From assembly GCA_905221605.1 (NCBI GenBank), contig CAJNDS010002116.1, forward strand, positions 425,241 to 489,240: 64,000 nt of DNA, given 5' to 3'. The DNA is from Symbiodinium natans. Lineage: Eukaryota; Sar; Dinophyceae; Suessiales; Symbiodiniaceae. The notes beneath the pieces are model-generated. The model made no database searches. It saw nothing but the letters and a program-made list of their open reading frames with translations, and was not told the DNA's origin. The translations under genes and the position numbers were made by a program. Each line of letters starts with the position of its first letter. The stretch's first letter is position 1. Positions 54,393-63,930 of this stretch are shown here, one piece after another.

Positions 54393-55607
54393 TCAGTGAG
54401 GCGTCTGCTCATGCTGCGAGGCTGTGTGCGACTTGCTCCCGCACGCTGATCCATCCTGCTTGGGGTATGCACATGCATGAACAAAGGGGCAGGAGCCCCC
54501 CCTTGTGCAACGTCCAATCTGCCACTGGACACACAACCCTTTCTTCTCGGATCCTATCTGGATTTCTTTCACGAAGGTGATGTGCCTCCCTGGAGCGCCC
54601 TTGGGCTTACCGCCCTTGTCCTTGCCACGGCCCTTGCCCAGGCCTTTCCACTGACCGACCTGCTTGCCCTTGCCTTTCAGATCAGGGCCGCGGGGGATGA
54701 ACAAGGCTTTCGGACGAGCCTGCAACAAGGTGCTGAGCTCACCTCTAATTTCTGTGAACTCATGCAACGCATCATTCAAGCTCCAGGCTTTCTCACTGAC
54801 CAAAGAGTGGATGCTCTGCCAAATCCGACAATCTGCCTGCTGCGCTTCTAGAATTGTCGGTGCACGCAGTCCTGATGCTGGGTCGAAACGCTGGGACACG
54901 AGTTGGACAAACTTGCAGCTATAGGCTTTGAGGCGGGCAAGGTGAGCTGAGCCAACCATGGCTAATGCCACGTCATGCACTGCCAAGATCCGCTGGATAC
55001 CACTGATCCCCATATTGGCATCGGTCACTTCGATTGTAGGCGGATCATCTAAGAGCAAGCTGGAAAGACCCAGCATTTCGAGCTTGGGCTGTTTGTGGGG
55101 TCGGGCAATCAACAACTCCGAAGCTTTCTCTTCCGTCATGCGATGTTTCCAAGCTATCCATTTATACTCCGACCGTGCCTCTTGATGGGCTGCGAGGGAA
55201 ATCAGCCTCAAAGAAGGTAGAGTAGATGGATTCAAAACCTCACTTGGGTAATTTGCAAGGAATTGGCGCTTCATGTCGGACAGCTTCGTGGATGCGAGTT
55301 TGGGAGCAAAACTCTCTACCCATGTCTCCAAAGTAGGATCTGCATTGACTGGGGCTGGCGAAACACTAGAGGAGCTGGATGCTTGCATGCCCGCCCACGC
55401 TGCTTTGATTTGGGCAATCTGCAACCGGGACAAAACCTGACCTGGGAAGATCTCGGGGATGGCTCCCTCAACTTCTGCCTGGGTTTCAACGACATGTTTG
55501 AAAGCCGAGGCTGTCCAGCCCCCTTCCGTGGCCACTTTGATGACCTCTGCTGCTAGGCCTTCCTTCGCCAGTGCACTCTCCAACTCAGAGTCGGCCATGT
55601 CAGGCAA
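54393..55607 (-). CDS. DIRS-like Gag with CCCH zinc finger
   Basis: The 404-aa protein is mainly helical, with a KGKGKQVGQWKGLGKGRGKD basic linker near residue 315. A C-terminal CVQWQIGRCTRGGSCPFVHA (about 357-376) is a C-x8-C-x5-C-x3-H zinc finger of RNA-binding type. A second Cys/His cluster follows (CAYPKQDGSACGSKSHTASQ). Position just upstream of the RT frame (22 bases) and composition fit a Gag nucleocapsid. The start is chosen at the first ATG, preceding DSELESALAKEG. A CCCH finger in place of the usual CCHC knuckle is notable. Confidence 0.75.
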   Translation of the reverse strand: MPDMADSELESALAKEGLAAEVIKVATEGGWTASAFKHVVETQAEVEGAIPEIFPGQVLSRLQIAQIKAAWAGMQASSSSSVSPAPVNADPTLETWVESFAPKLASTKLSDMKRQFLANYPSEVLNPSTLPSLRLISLAAHQEARSEYKWIAWKHRMTEEKASELLIARPHKQPKLEMLGLSSLLLDDPPTIEVTDANMGISGIQRILAVHDVALAMVGSAHLARLKAYSCKFVQLVSQRFDPASGLRAPTILEAQQADCRIWQSIHSLVSEKAWSLNDALHEFTEIRGELSTLLQARPKALFIPRGPDLKGKGKQVGQWKGLGKGRGKDKGGKPKGAPGRHITFVKEIQIGSEKKGLCVQWQIGRCTRGGSCPFVHACAYPKQDGSACGSKSHTASQHEQTPH

Positions 55608-55970
55608 AGATAACGCAGGGCTAATGTTGGTACTCAGCGCTAGAACAAATCTTGATACCTGGATAGGATGAGTGAGCTTTGTTCTCGTGAGCTAGATCAC
55701 CATGCTAAGCAACATGTCTAAAATATACATGGCTTCCAGAGCTTCGCCTTACCAGAACGTGAAACCCTTGCAAGACGCAACGAATCAAAAGATCTTTCCC
55801 TTTGGGATTTGCTAGACCAATCGGGTGCCTGCCTGCAGATCCACCAAGAATCATGTCAAGATCATATCAGCAATCTAACCCTTGGTGAACATGTGCAACA
55901 TGACAGCCTGCTGGGACACTGATGCATATGCAGAACAACAAACACACTTTTCTGAAACGGACATTGAAAC
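55608..55970 (-). other. Spacer between recombinase and Gag genes
   Basis: 363 bp with no gene or strong structure seen. Confidence 0.5.
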
Positions 55971-57800
55971 TCACTCCTCTGAGAAGCTAGATAAAGCTGC
56001 CAAGCATGCACCGCGCCTGCACAACCGACACGAAGATGGCACTGATGTGTGGATCATGAGCCGATCGGCCGGAAGGGTGGCACCACACTTTGCACGCATA
56101 TATGTGCCATTGACAAGTGTGCCTGATAAAGCATCTGCAGGGCAGAGCACGTGCAACACCGCGGTGCAGGAGCCCAGCAAGAATTCATCGGGCTCGCCTA
56201 AGTTGTGCTCCTCGGCTGGGGGTGCCGAAGGTTCCTCCTCGCTCTCATCTGAAGATCCTGGATCAGAGTGATACACGAGACCTTTGTCCAGCGCCTCTGT
56301 GTCTGGATCAGGAGTGACTACTTGATTTTCTGCGACCTCCCAACTCCCATTACTGCTCTGAAGTAAATCATCACTGCCATCAAGTTGAAACGAGAACCAC
56401 TGGAAGGGTTCAAACTCGTAGTCCTTAGAGAAAGCTTCCGGCGGGACATACGCTGGCGTCAAGGGCTGCTGCCCCCCTCTGTGCTGGGGGACCAAAAATC
56501 GGAAGCCTGTGCGAATGCTAGCACGAATGCAAGTTTGGCACCGAAGCATGCCATGAACATCGTCACGGGAATAAAGAGCGGAGCTGCTTATGCGGTGGTG
56601 CCCTTGACGTTTCCTATCAACCTCATCAACATTGACTTGAAGGGACATGGAAAGCATGGTGGCTTTGAGACTATGCACCGTGAAATTGAGGGGCGGTACC
56701 TCTGGTGGTGAGGACGCCCAAGGCATGAGGAGAAAATGCCGCATCCACCTCAACGCCTCAGCATAGCTCATAGCTTGCAGGGGGAACATGAAACTTTCGC
56801 CTTGCACTGCTGGAAGTAAGAACGATGGAAGCCACGAATCTGTGTGGTTTCGAACATGCATTGTAACAAGCCTGTCAAGGGCATGCAGGTATTTGCTGAC
56901 CCAAGAATGCGTTCCGCGAGAAAGAATGCCTGACGCAAGGATGCCCCAGGGCTGCCCGGTGTGACAAGTTTTTGTCGCATAACACGTACCACGAAGGACA
57001 TGCAAATCAAAAGATAATGAACTCCACTCCACACGTTGAAGATCAGCAAAACGTAATGAACCCCAGGCAGCAACTAAAAAACCGCCAAGAACGACCACTT
57101 CAATAAGTGATGCCTGCTTCATCAAGATGCGCCTTTCCCACAGCTGAAGCACCCAAGTGGGGAGTGGGAAGCTCTCCCTGCGTTCACGAGGAATTTTTGA
57201 CTTCAGAAAAGAATCAATCACTTTTTCATACGCGCACGATAAGATTGTACATTCTGCGACCTTGCATAGCCAACGAAGTGCTTTGATTGTCATGCAACAG
57301 CTTGAACCCAGGGTAGGGTCTCCATGCTTTTCAAGGGACATGGTGACTAGTACGTCTGCCATCATAACACTGTCAAGATTGCCAAAACCGAAGCCTAAAC
57401 CTTCAAGGTTCGCCACAAAATGTGACCAAGCTGCCAGGTAACGCAGCACTGTGTTCGTGGCATACCCTGAAAGAATCCGCGAGGTGTGCTGACTGGCAAA
57501 TTCGGAGCACTGGATCTGCTTGAACAACCCACTACAATCACCCATAAAAACGAGGACGCCCCAGAATAATGACAAAGCCATCTGGGAGAAACCAGCAATC
57601 TGCTGGAACTTGGGATGGTGGGCATCGGCTGTCTTTGCGGCTTTTCTTTTCGAAACAGCTTTCAACAGGAGAGATGAACTGCTTTGCTGCTGTTGATTGG
57701 ACTCTAAAGAAGACTGGCGAAACCTGGCGAAGTGCATGGCTGATTCATCTTCAGCATCAGAATCACATTCACTCCTGCCTGACATGTGGAACTGGCTCAA
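55971..57800 (-). CDS. Tyrosine recombinase of the DIRS-like element
   Basis: The 609-aa protein has an N-terminal helical region and a tyrosine-recombinase core: AWGSLRFADLQRVEW (catalytic Arg near 246), CYATKTCHTGQ (Lys near 278), FTVHSLKATMLSM (H-x-x-K instead of the common H-x-x-R, near 378), and QGHHRISSSALYSRDDV (His and nucleophile Tyr near 398-409). These enzymes integrate circular cDNA by strand exchange without a target duplication, which matches the clean insertion seen here. A C-terminal acidic tail and a Cys-rich end (CRLCRRGACL) are extra. It is encoded first among the large ORFs, upstream of Gag and RT. Confidence 0.85.
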   Translation of the reverse strand: MSQFHMSGRSECDSDAEDESAMHFARFRQSSLESNQQQQSSSSLLLKAVSKRKAAKTADAHHPKFQQIAGFSQMALSLFWGVLVFMGDCSGLFKQIQCSEFASQHTSRILSGYATNTVLRYLAAWSHFVANLEGLGFGFGNLDSVMMADVLVTMSLEKHGDPTLGSSCCMTIKALRWLCKVAECTILSCAYEKVIDSFLKSKIPRERRESFPLPTWVLQLWERRILMKQASLIEVVVLGGFLVAAWGSLRFADLQRVEWSSLSFDLHVLRGTCYATKTCHTGQPWGILASGILSRGTHSWVSKYLHALDRLVTMHVRNHTDSWLPSFLLPAVQGESFMFPLQAMSYAEALRWMRHFLLMPWASSPPEVPPLNFTVHSLKATMLSMSLQVNVDEVDRKRQGHHRISSSALYSRDDVHGMLRCQTCIRASIRTGFRFLVPQHRGGQQPLTPAYVPPEAFSKDYEFEPFQWFSFQLDGSDDLLQSSNGSWEVAENQVVTPDPDTEALDKGLVYHSDPGSSDESEEEPSAPPAEEHNLGEPDEFLLGSCTAVLHVLCPADALSGTLVNGTYMRAKCGATLPADRLMIHTSVPSSCRLCRRGACLAALSSFSEE

Positions 57801-57980
57801 TGCTGCGTCCCTGTGAGTACACAGGTTGGGCTAGACCTGCCGCTGGCAGAGGGGGAGCGGGTGCTTTAGGTTTGTCTTTTGGCAGCGCGAGCCCCCCCAA
57901 GGGCGGTGGACCACACTTACTCTTTGCTTTGCTGAAATGCTTATCATCAGGATCCGTCGGGCGTTTCATACTGCAACCTT

Positions 57981-58403
57981 TTAGTCTTCGATCAAGCTTT
58001 GCCAAAAACCTGGGGGCCTTGGGAAACTGGTCTGAACTGCACGCACAAGAAAGCTGAAGCAACCCTCCAGGTGCAAGAGCCGCACTGACAAGCACCCGAT
58101 GCTAGGGGTGCTCCTCTGGCCACGCAGATCCCGGCGAACCCTCTGATCTTCCTGCTCAATACGATGCAAGCGCTGCTCCAAAAATGCCGTATAAGATCTA
58201 AGATGCTCAATCTGGCTTTGCAACTCGTGGATTTGCAACTGCAGCTGTGCCGGCGAACTGTCAAGTCGGGCACACGACTCTTCCATGCACTCACTTGTGG
58301 AGTGTTCCCGCTCCACCCCGGAGCACGGTTCAAAACTGTTAGTGATAAAATGCAAAGCTACAGCAAAATAGTGTATGACGACCAAAACAAACACAACCCA
58401 CAT
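57981..58403 (-). CDS. Small membrane/coiled-coil protein of the DIRS-like element
   Basis: ATG at 58403, just inside repeat B2, gives MWVVFVLVVIHYFAVALHFI, a single hydrophobic helix. After a Cys-rich stretch comes QLQLQIHELQSQIEHLRSYT and RLHRIEQEDQRVRRDLR, a clear coiled coil. It ends with a hydrophobic segment. About 140 residues. The frame is open from the gypsy integrase across the boundary, but that continuity is accidental because 58514 is the element edge. It precedes the recombinase gene by 180 bases. Function unknown; membrane anchoring of an oligomer is inference. Confidence 0.5.
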   Translation of the reverse strand: MWVVFVLVVIHYFAVALHFITNSFEPCSGVEREHSTSECMEESCARLDSSPAQLQLQIHELQSQIEHLRSYTAFLEQRLHRIEQEDQRVRRDLRGQRSTPSIGCLSVRLLHLEGCFSFLVRAVQTSFPRPPGFWQSLIED

Positions 58404-58413
58404 GCATACAAAA

Positions 58414-58514
58414 GTGTGGAAAAAATTTGACTTTCTCGCTAGCAAGCACCACTCTAGAGCCAAAATGACGCACGAACATAGTTTATAAAACATACATGAA
58501 CAAGTACATGATAC
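58414..58514. repeat. Split direct repeat B, copy 2 (outer end)
   Basis: Identical to 49884-49984. It marks the upstream (minus-strand 5') boundary; gypsy sequence resumes at 58515. Confidence 0.93.
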
Positions 58515-61500
58515 ATCTACCTGCGTGACCCGTCCTAACCTGCACACCTTCGGGCCTCCACCTACACCCCGATAGGCAATGCGGTCACCAAGGCGGAGGA
58601 CGAAGTCCCTCCCGCGCCTGGTCAGCGTGAACTCCACTTGCTTGGCGTCGCCTTGAACCTGTTGCCCTAAGCTGGGGCGAGACGAGCCGTCCCCGCCGGT
58701 TCCATCGTCCTCAAAGACGACCGGCTCGCGGGATTCCGCGCCATCTGCATCCGCAGGAACAAGAATGCAGTCTTCTGCGTGCGCCTCCATCGGGCCGCGC
58801 CGGGCGGAAGAAGTACCCCCCGACTCCATCGACACGGGCTCCAAGGTGAGCCTGTGGCCCTTGACTTCCAACACGCGCCAGGGGCCGGTCAGACCCGGTT
58901 TCCAAGGCACACGCCCCGCCCCCTCTGAACGGGCCCTCGGAGCGTTCCAGACCACTCGGTCGCCTGGCTTAAGGTCCACAGTGCGCCTATGGCGATTTGC
59001 AAGTTTCGCCCGCGCTTCTGAAGACCGCGTCCAGTGCTCTCGGACCGCAGCAGCTAGTTCCGAGAACTGCTTAAACTGGCTCCGAGCCCAATCAGAGATG
59101 GGTTCAAACTGCAAGGCGTCTCGCAGGACGTCCTTTTCAAGTGGTAGAGCGAGCGACCAGCTCCGCTCTAGGTCCCTCGGGGTATACCCGTGGGGTCCCG
59201 GAGTGTTATCAATGACGTACTCCGCCACCACGAGCCAATCCGACCAAGCTTCGGAAAGGGAGGCGCCGACTTGCCTGACGACCGCCCCCAGCACCTTTTG
59301 AACTTCTTGGTGGACTCGCTCGTTTGCGCCCAACTCACAAGGCCTCAAGGGCGCGCTGAACCGCCACTCGGTCCCAAGCATAGCGCTGAGTTCTGCCATG
59401 AGCGCATTCTTGAACTCTGGCCCTCTATCCGACCTGATGAGGCTCGGGATCGTCCTGCTGCGAAGCACACAGCGCACGAACGCCCTCCTGACTTCAGCAT
59501 GAGTCAGAGACCTCATCGGCTCGAGGAGGACAGCATGACTGAGGCAATCGAAGTACGTAAGCGAGTACCTATGCCCTTCCCTGTCCTCTCGGTTTGGACC
59601 TTCACAGTCCACGCTGACTTCCTGCCAGCATGTCTCGGCGCCACATTTGACCGCACGAGCCTCGACCTTCGTCGGTCGAGAGCGGCCCTTAATGCAAGCG
59701 AGACATTTGGCGACCCAGGTCCGCACATCTTTCTCTAAGTCGGGCCACCAGACTGCCCTCTCTAGCAGCTTGATGGTAACCTCAGCGGACCTATGAGCCC
59801 CAAGGACTCCGCAGTGGACTGAATTGTAGCAAGCGCGGCGCCAGGTCACTCCATTCGCGCCCGCAGCCCCGTTGGGAACCACTGGGACAACGACGGTTTG
59901 ACCCGTCCTGAGGGTCACCTCGCGCTCAAGCAACCCGTCTCCGGATATCACCATCGGCGGCTCTGGCTTGCGAATCGAGCCCGCCAATGAGGGATCGCGC
60001 CGCTGACCCTCGTACCACGCCGTACGAAGGGATCCCGTGACTCGGAACTCCGAAATGTTCGCCGCGTCCCTTGCCTCGACCGCAAGCTGCTCACGACGAT
60101 TTTCGTCCTCCTCCGCGATCAGGCTCAAAGACGGAACACCGCCCTTAAACTCGACCTTGACCTTGGTTGAGGAATGGTCCCAAATGCACAGGATGGGGCT
60201 ATGGCTGACGAGCTCTAGAACCACTGCAGGGCCCTTGTGCTCCTCACCCATAAACGCCAAAACTCTACCCTTCAGCTTGCACTCATTGGCATTCTTTCCG
60301 CGACTGATAGCGCCCGCGGTCCAATGCCCTTCTACGCCCTCGTTGGACGAAGAGAATTGAGCAAGGACCCTTGACGCCTGCCGGGTAGAACTGCGGGGAT
60401 CCGAAGCTTCTCCGGTTGCCCGCCAGCCAACGACCTGAGTAACCCTACCCACAAGGGCTATCAGCTTGCCGAAGGAGGGGTCTAAGGCAACCTCTTTGCC
60501 ATTAGACCTCCAGAGCACTTCACACTGCTCATTCACGACATGTCTGTGGCCGTGCCAGTTCACTACTGACGACCAATGCACGACGATGTCGCCTTGAACC
60601 ACATTCAAGGGCGAGCAGTTGTGCCCCGCCACCACAGCACCATCTTCTCTAACCACCCATGTGGTCCAGTAAGGCTTCACATCGCCCCACTTGGAAAGAT
60701 CCTTGTGCTGGGAGCCGAGGCTGAGCTTCATGGAATGGCTCTTCTTCCATATCTTCCCACTCAGCATACCATATGCTGTGGGAACTGGAGCATCTTTGGG
60801 CGTAGTCCTGAACCCTACCGCCCATTGCTGGATGGTTGAGGACCTAACCCTAACTAATCCTCCTGTCCTATCCAAAGTTGCAAGGACGGAGTTGACCTCT
60901 AGGCCCACCTCATGGGCCTCAAGGTCGCCCTCAAGCGGAGGTTCGGGCTCCTCCCGCTCGGCTATCTCCACCGAGGTATCGACTGCCTCTTTCTCGATGC
61001 AGGCGGGGCAGCGAGAAAACAGGTAGGTCCGCTTGCCGCAGATGCACAGACCCTCATGGTCCCAGAGGGGTCGTGACGGTTCGTCCAGCATTCCTCTAAT
61101 GCTGGCATCATCGATGGAACGAACCGCGTCCAGCCTCAAGGACCGCAGAACTTCCGCCCCCAATGCCTGCTTCCCTACGATCCCAAAACCTCGCAGGGGA
61201 GGCTCCGGAAAATCCTTCTTGAGTTCCGGACAAGCCTCGGCCACTTCCAAGTGGCCTTGCTGCGTGCGCCAAAGGCGTGGCCGCACCGCCCAGATAGCCT
61301 TGATGCCTGCCCAAGCCTCTCCTACAGCCCTGGCTTCCTTGCGCTGCAGGTTCCTTGCTTGGAGCGTGAGCTCAACAACCAAAGGCCACCTAAGGACGGC
61401 TGTGACAAGCCCGCCTTGCCCAAGTCCTACGAGGAATTGCGGACGAAACCCCGAAGCTTCCCTAAGAACCTTGGCACACGAAGTAAGCAAGTCGACCCTG

Positions 61501-62762
61501 ATCCGCTTGATCTTCTTGGTCCCTGCGAGCCTGCCGGCCCCGCAATCGAAATGCGAGGCAAGCCCGTCGGTATCCTCAAACGGACCCCAACAACCCCTGA
61601 CAGCCACAGAAACTCCAGGGAGGCTCGCTTGGAAGACGCGCCTGATCTCAGTCAGCTCTGCGTCCTGCTCTTTCCAACGCGCGTAGTCAAAGACAACCAT
61701 GACGCGCACCGGAAGGGCTGCGACGACGCACATCGGCACAGCCGCGGCCTGGACACGGCCCGCAGGCTCTGGGACGGCGTCGTTGCCGACCGCCCAGGGC
61801 ACGGGTCCGTCACCCTCAGTACCCTCTCCGAGGTACTGGTCCAGGTCGAAACCTCGGAGTTGGCCCGAAAGGCCCTCGAGATCTTTCGTCCTCGCCGCAA
61901 GGAGCGCATCCCGATCTTTGGGATTGCGGCTAAAACTGTCACCCAGCGTCGCTGAGCGACCGCTAAGGCTCCTTATTTCGGACCCATCCATAAGGATTTC
62001 CGCAACCCACCGGACGAGTTTCGGATCCATTCCGATGTCCGACGTTTGCGCTCGGGTAAGGTTGGCATGATCTGTCCAACACAGAGTCCGAATAGAGCCA
62101 AACATGCGGCGTGTCGCCCGCTTTACCTCGAGCTGGGCAAACGCCTCCTGTATCAAGGGCGGCCAGTTCTGCTGCGCGGGGGTCAAACTCTTCGAGTGCG
62201 TCATAAGCACTTTGAGCTGACTCAAGTCACGCGTCATCTGCACGACGCTGCCCCCTACCGCGATGCCCGACGCATCCGCGATCTGCTCAAGGGGACACGA
62301 CCCATCCGCAGCAGAGGCCTCATCGAAGGTAGCCAAATTGATGCGGTTCTGCATCATGCGCTTAATCGCTTTAAAGGCTTTGCAACCCTCGGTGGCGGCT
62401 GAGCCCAGCCCGCCTTCAGGAAAGACGGCGCCTGGCTTCTGCCACTGCCCTAAAATCTTGGCTGCGTGCCCATACTCAACAGGCAGGTAGCCGCGCAACC
62501 AGTTTGCGCAACCCAAAAATTGCTGAATGTGAAGCTTCTCCCAGAGCGGGGGAAAGTCAATCACCGCCTGACAACACTCTTCGTCAGGCGAACTCCCGTC
62601 CCGCCCAATGTTGTGTCCTAGGAGCTTACCTTTGGAGACACAAACTTCGGCCTTGCTAATTCCAAAGGAGAACCCAAACAAGATTGACTTGTCTAGGAAA
62701 CCCTCTAAGGAAACGAGGTGGTCGAGGAGGTGCGGGCACGCCTTAGGGTGCCGGGCGCGCAT
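58515..62762 (-). CDS. Gypsy-like pol: RT thumb, RNase H, zinc ribbon, integrase
   Basis: The first 95 residues are an RT thumb: KGKLLGHNIGRDG, then LWEKLHIQQFLGCANWLRGYL. RNase H follows (about 165-330) with IADASGIAVGG, TDHANL and LGDSFSRNP. A PAGRVQAAAV junction leads to an unrecognised alpha/beta domain with LVGLGQGGLVTAV (about 450) and a zinc ribbon CICGKRTYLFSRCPAC (about 575-590). Integrase (about 975-1200) has HCGVLGAHRSA...CLACIKG (HHCC), VDCEGP, SDRGPEF and GANERVHQE (DDE). A GPWRVLEVKGHRLTLEP SH3/chromo-like tail follows. The frame is intact to the insertion point; residues past 58515 belong to the DIRS-like element. The palm is missing upstream, so this is a partial pol. Confidence 0.88.
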
Positions 62763-63606
62763 ATCGCCGCGAGCTGCTCATAATAATAGTCCGTTGGAGG
62801 CTCCTCGATCATCTTATCGATGTCCCAGCTCTCCACGATATGATAGCTCGGGCAGCGCGCCGTGTCGACCGCGTCTGCTGGGCGCACAGCGTCACTTGCG
62901 TCTCTTCCAGCCGTGGCCGATCCCTCACGCCAGCCAGCCCAGCGTGGCCCCTTGCGCGTCCTAAAGACCGCGAGGCGTTCGGTGACGGGAACCTCATCGC
63001 TGCACGCAACGCTTTCCGCCACACGCAAATCTCTCGTGTCCCAAAGACGCCACGTCTCACCTGCGCGCTGAAGCAAGCACGTTTCGTAAGGCGCCTTCTG
63101 ACCGCCAGGGTCCCAAGGTCCTTCTGCACAGGGCGCCTTCCCCACACAGATGCGCAACCTGGCGCCTCCCACCAGCTGTCGACGCTTGGAAGGTGGTCCA
63201 AGCAAGCAAGCACTCCAGGCTCCTCAACAAGGCGCCCAACCGGCGCAGTCCAACGCTCTGCCGCCAAGGATCAGTCCGTACCAAATGACGCCGAAGACGA
63301 GGACGAGGATGAGGAGGAAGAAGAAGAGGCTAGTTCCTGAGGCCTCGAGCGCTGGAGGCGACAGTCCGCCGCGGGTGGACGTCAGCGCCGCAGCTAGGAA
63401 GCTGGCCATGGTTCCTACCGGTGCTGCCTATGCCCCTGCTACGCACCGGGATCCCGCCTGGCGGGACCGTCCGGTCCGCCGTCGACAGCAGGTTCGATGC
63501 CAGGCACCGCAGAGGGCTTCCAGGCGGAGCTGCGCGCGATTTTCCGTCCAGACCAAGAACCGGTCGCTAAAACCGGCGGGCGATTTTGCCGCCGCAGATC
63601 GATGCC
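62763..63606 (-). pseudogene. Decayed region between Gag remnant and RT thumb
   Basis: Minus-strand fragments look coding but in different frames. One is a hydrophobic helix SLFFFLLILVLVFGVIWYGL (about 63270-63335). Another stretch reads ETWRLWDTRDLRVAES. A last piece, HIVESWDIDKMIEEPPTDYY, runs into the pol frame at 62762. The membrane helix ending in a WY pair resembles the one near 43200. Protease, RT fingers and palm expected here are absent. Confidence 0.4.
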
Positions 63607-63930
63607 TCAAACAAAGGCTCGAATGGAGGCATGCTCACCATCCACGCGGACCTCTCTTTCCTCCCGCGATTCCCCGAACATCAAGTGCTTGTTCTTGATG
63701 CGGTCGTACACCGCCTGTGGATCGGAGAGAACCTCTCCCGACTTCCACGCCGCGCGGCACGCGTTCGTGTACGTCTTCATGCGCGAGCCGCGGCAGCGCC
63801 CGCGTAGCGCTAGCAGCTTTTCGCGCGCACTCATACCGCGGCAGTTGTTGGCTAGCGCGCAGACGTCCTCGAACTCCTCGTAGAACAGGACAACGTCTCG
63901 CGCGTCCGACTTGTCGTCGGTCAGCGTCGG
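63607..63930 (-). pseudogene. Gypsy-like Gag capsid remnant
   Basis: Two overlapping frames give LFYEEFEDVCALANNCRGMS and AREKLLALRGRCRGSRMKTY, then SDPQAVYDRIKNKHLMFGES and EREVRVDGEHASIRAF. The pattern of an acidic helix, a short loop, a basic K-x-L-x-G-S-R helix and a VYDRIKNK helix matches Gag capsid regions of dinoflagellate Ty3/gypsy elements as I know them. It stops in-frame at 63607, and the N-terminus lies beyond the window edge or is lost. Confidence 0.5.

Larger units (their letters stand above)
49350..58514 (-). mobile_element. Tyrosine-recombinase retrotransposon (DIRS/Ngaro-like) with split direct repeats
   Basis: About 9.17 kb. On the plus strand the order is repeat A1 (49349-49516), spacer, repeat B1 (49884-49984), repeat A2 (49984-50151), ORFs, repeat B2 (58414-58514). 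A copies are identical over 168 bp and B copies over 101 bp by eye. B1 and A2 touch, which is the structure expected of a circular-junction template. No target duplication is present. Excision in silico joins ...RVTQVD to AARAQVGVHRYLP in frame, leaving the shared C once. The element encodes a tyrosine recombinase, Gag and RT/RNase H. Confidence 0.93.

Noticed and set aside
57981-58514. C-terminal extension of the gypsy integrase past 58514
   Set aside because: It crosses the exact border of the inserted element; residues beyond it belong to the inserted element.
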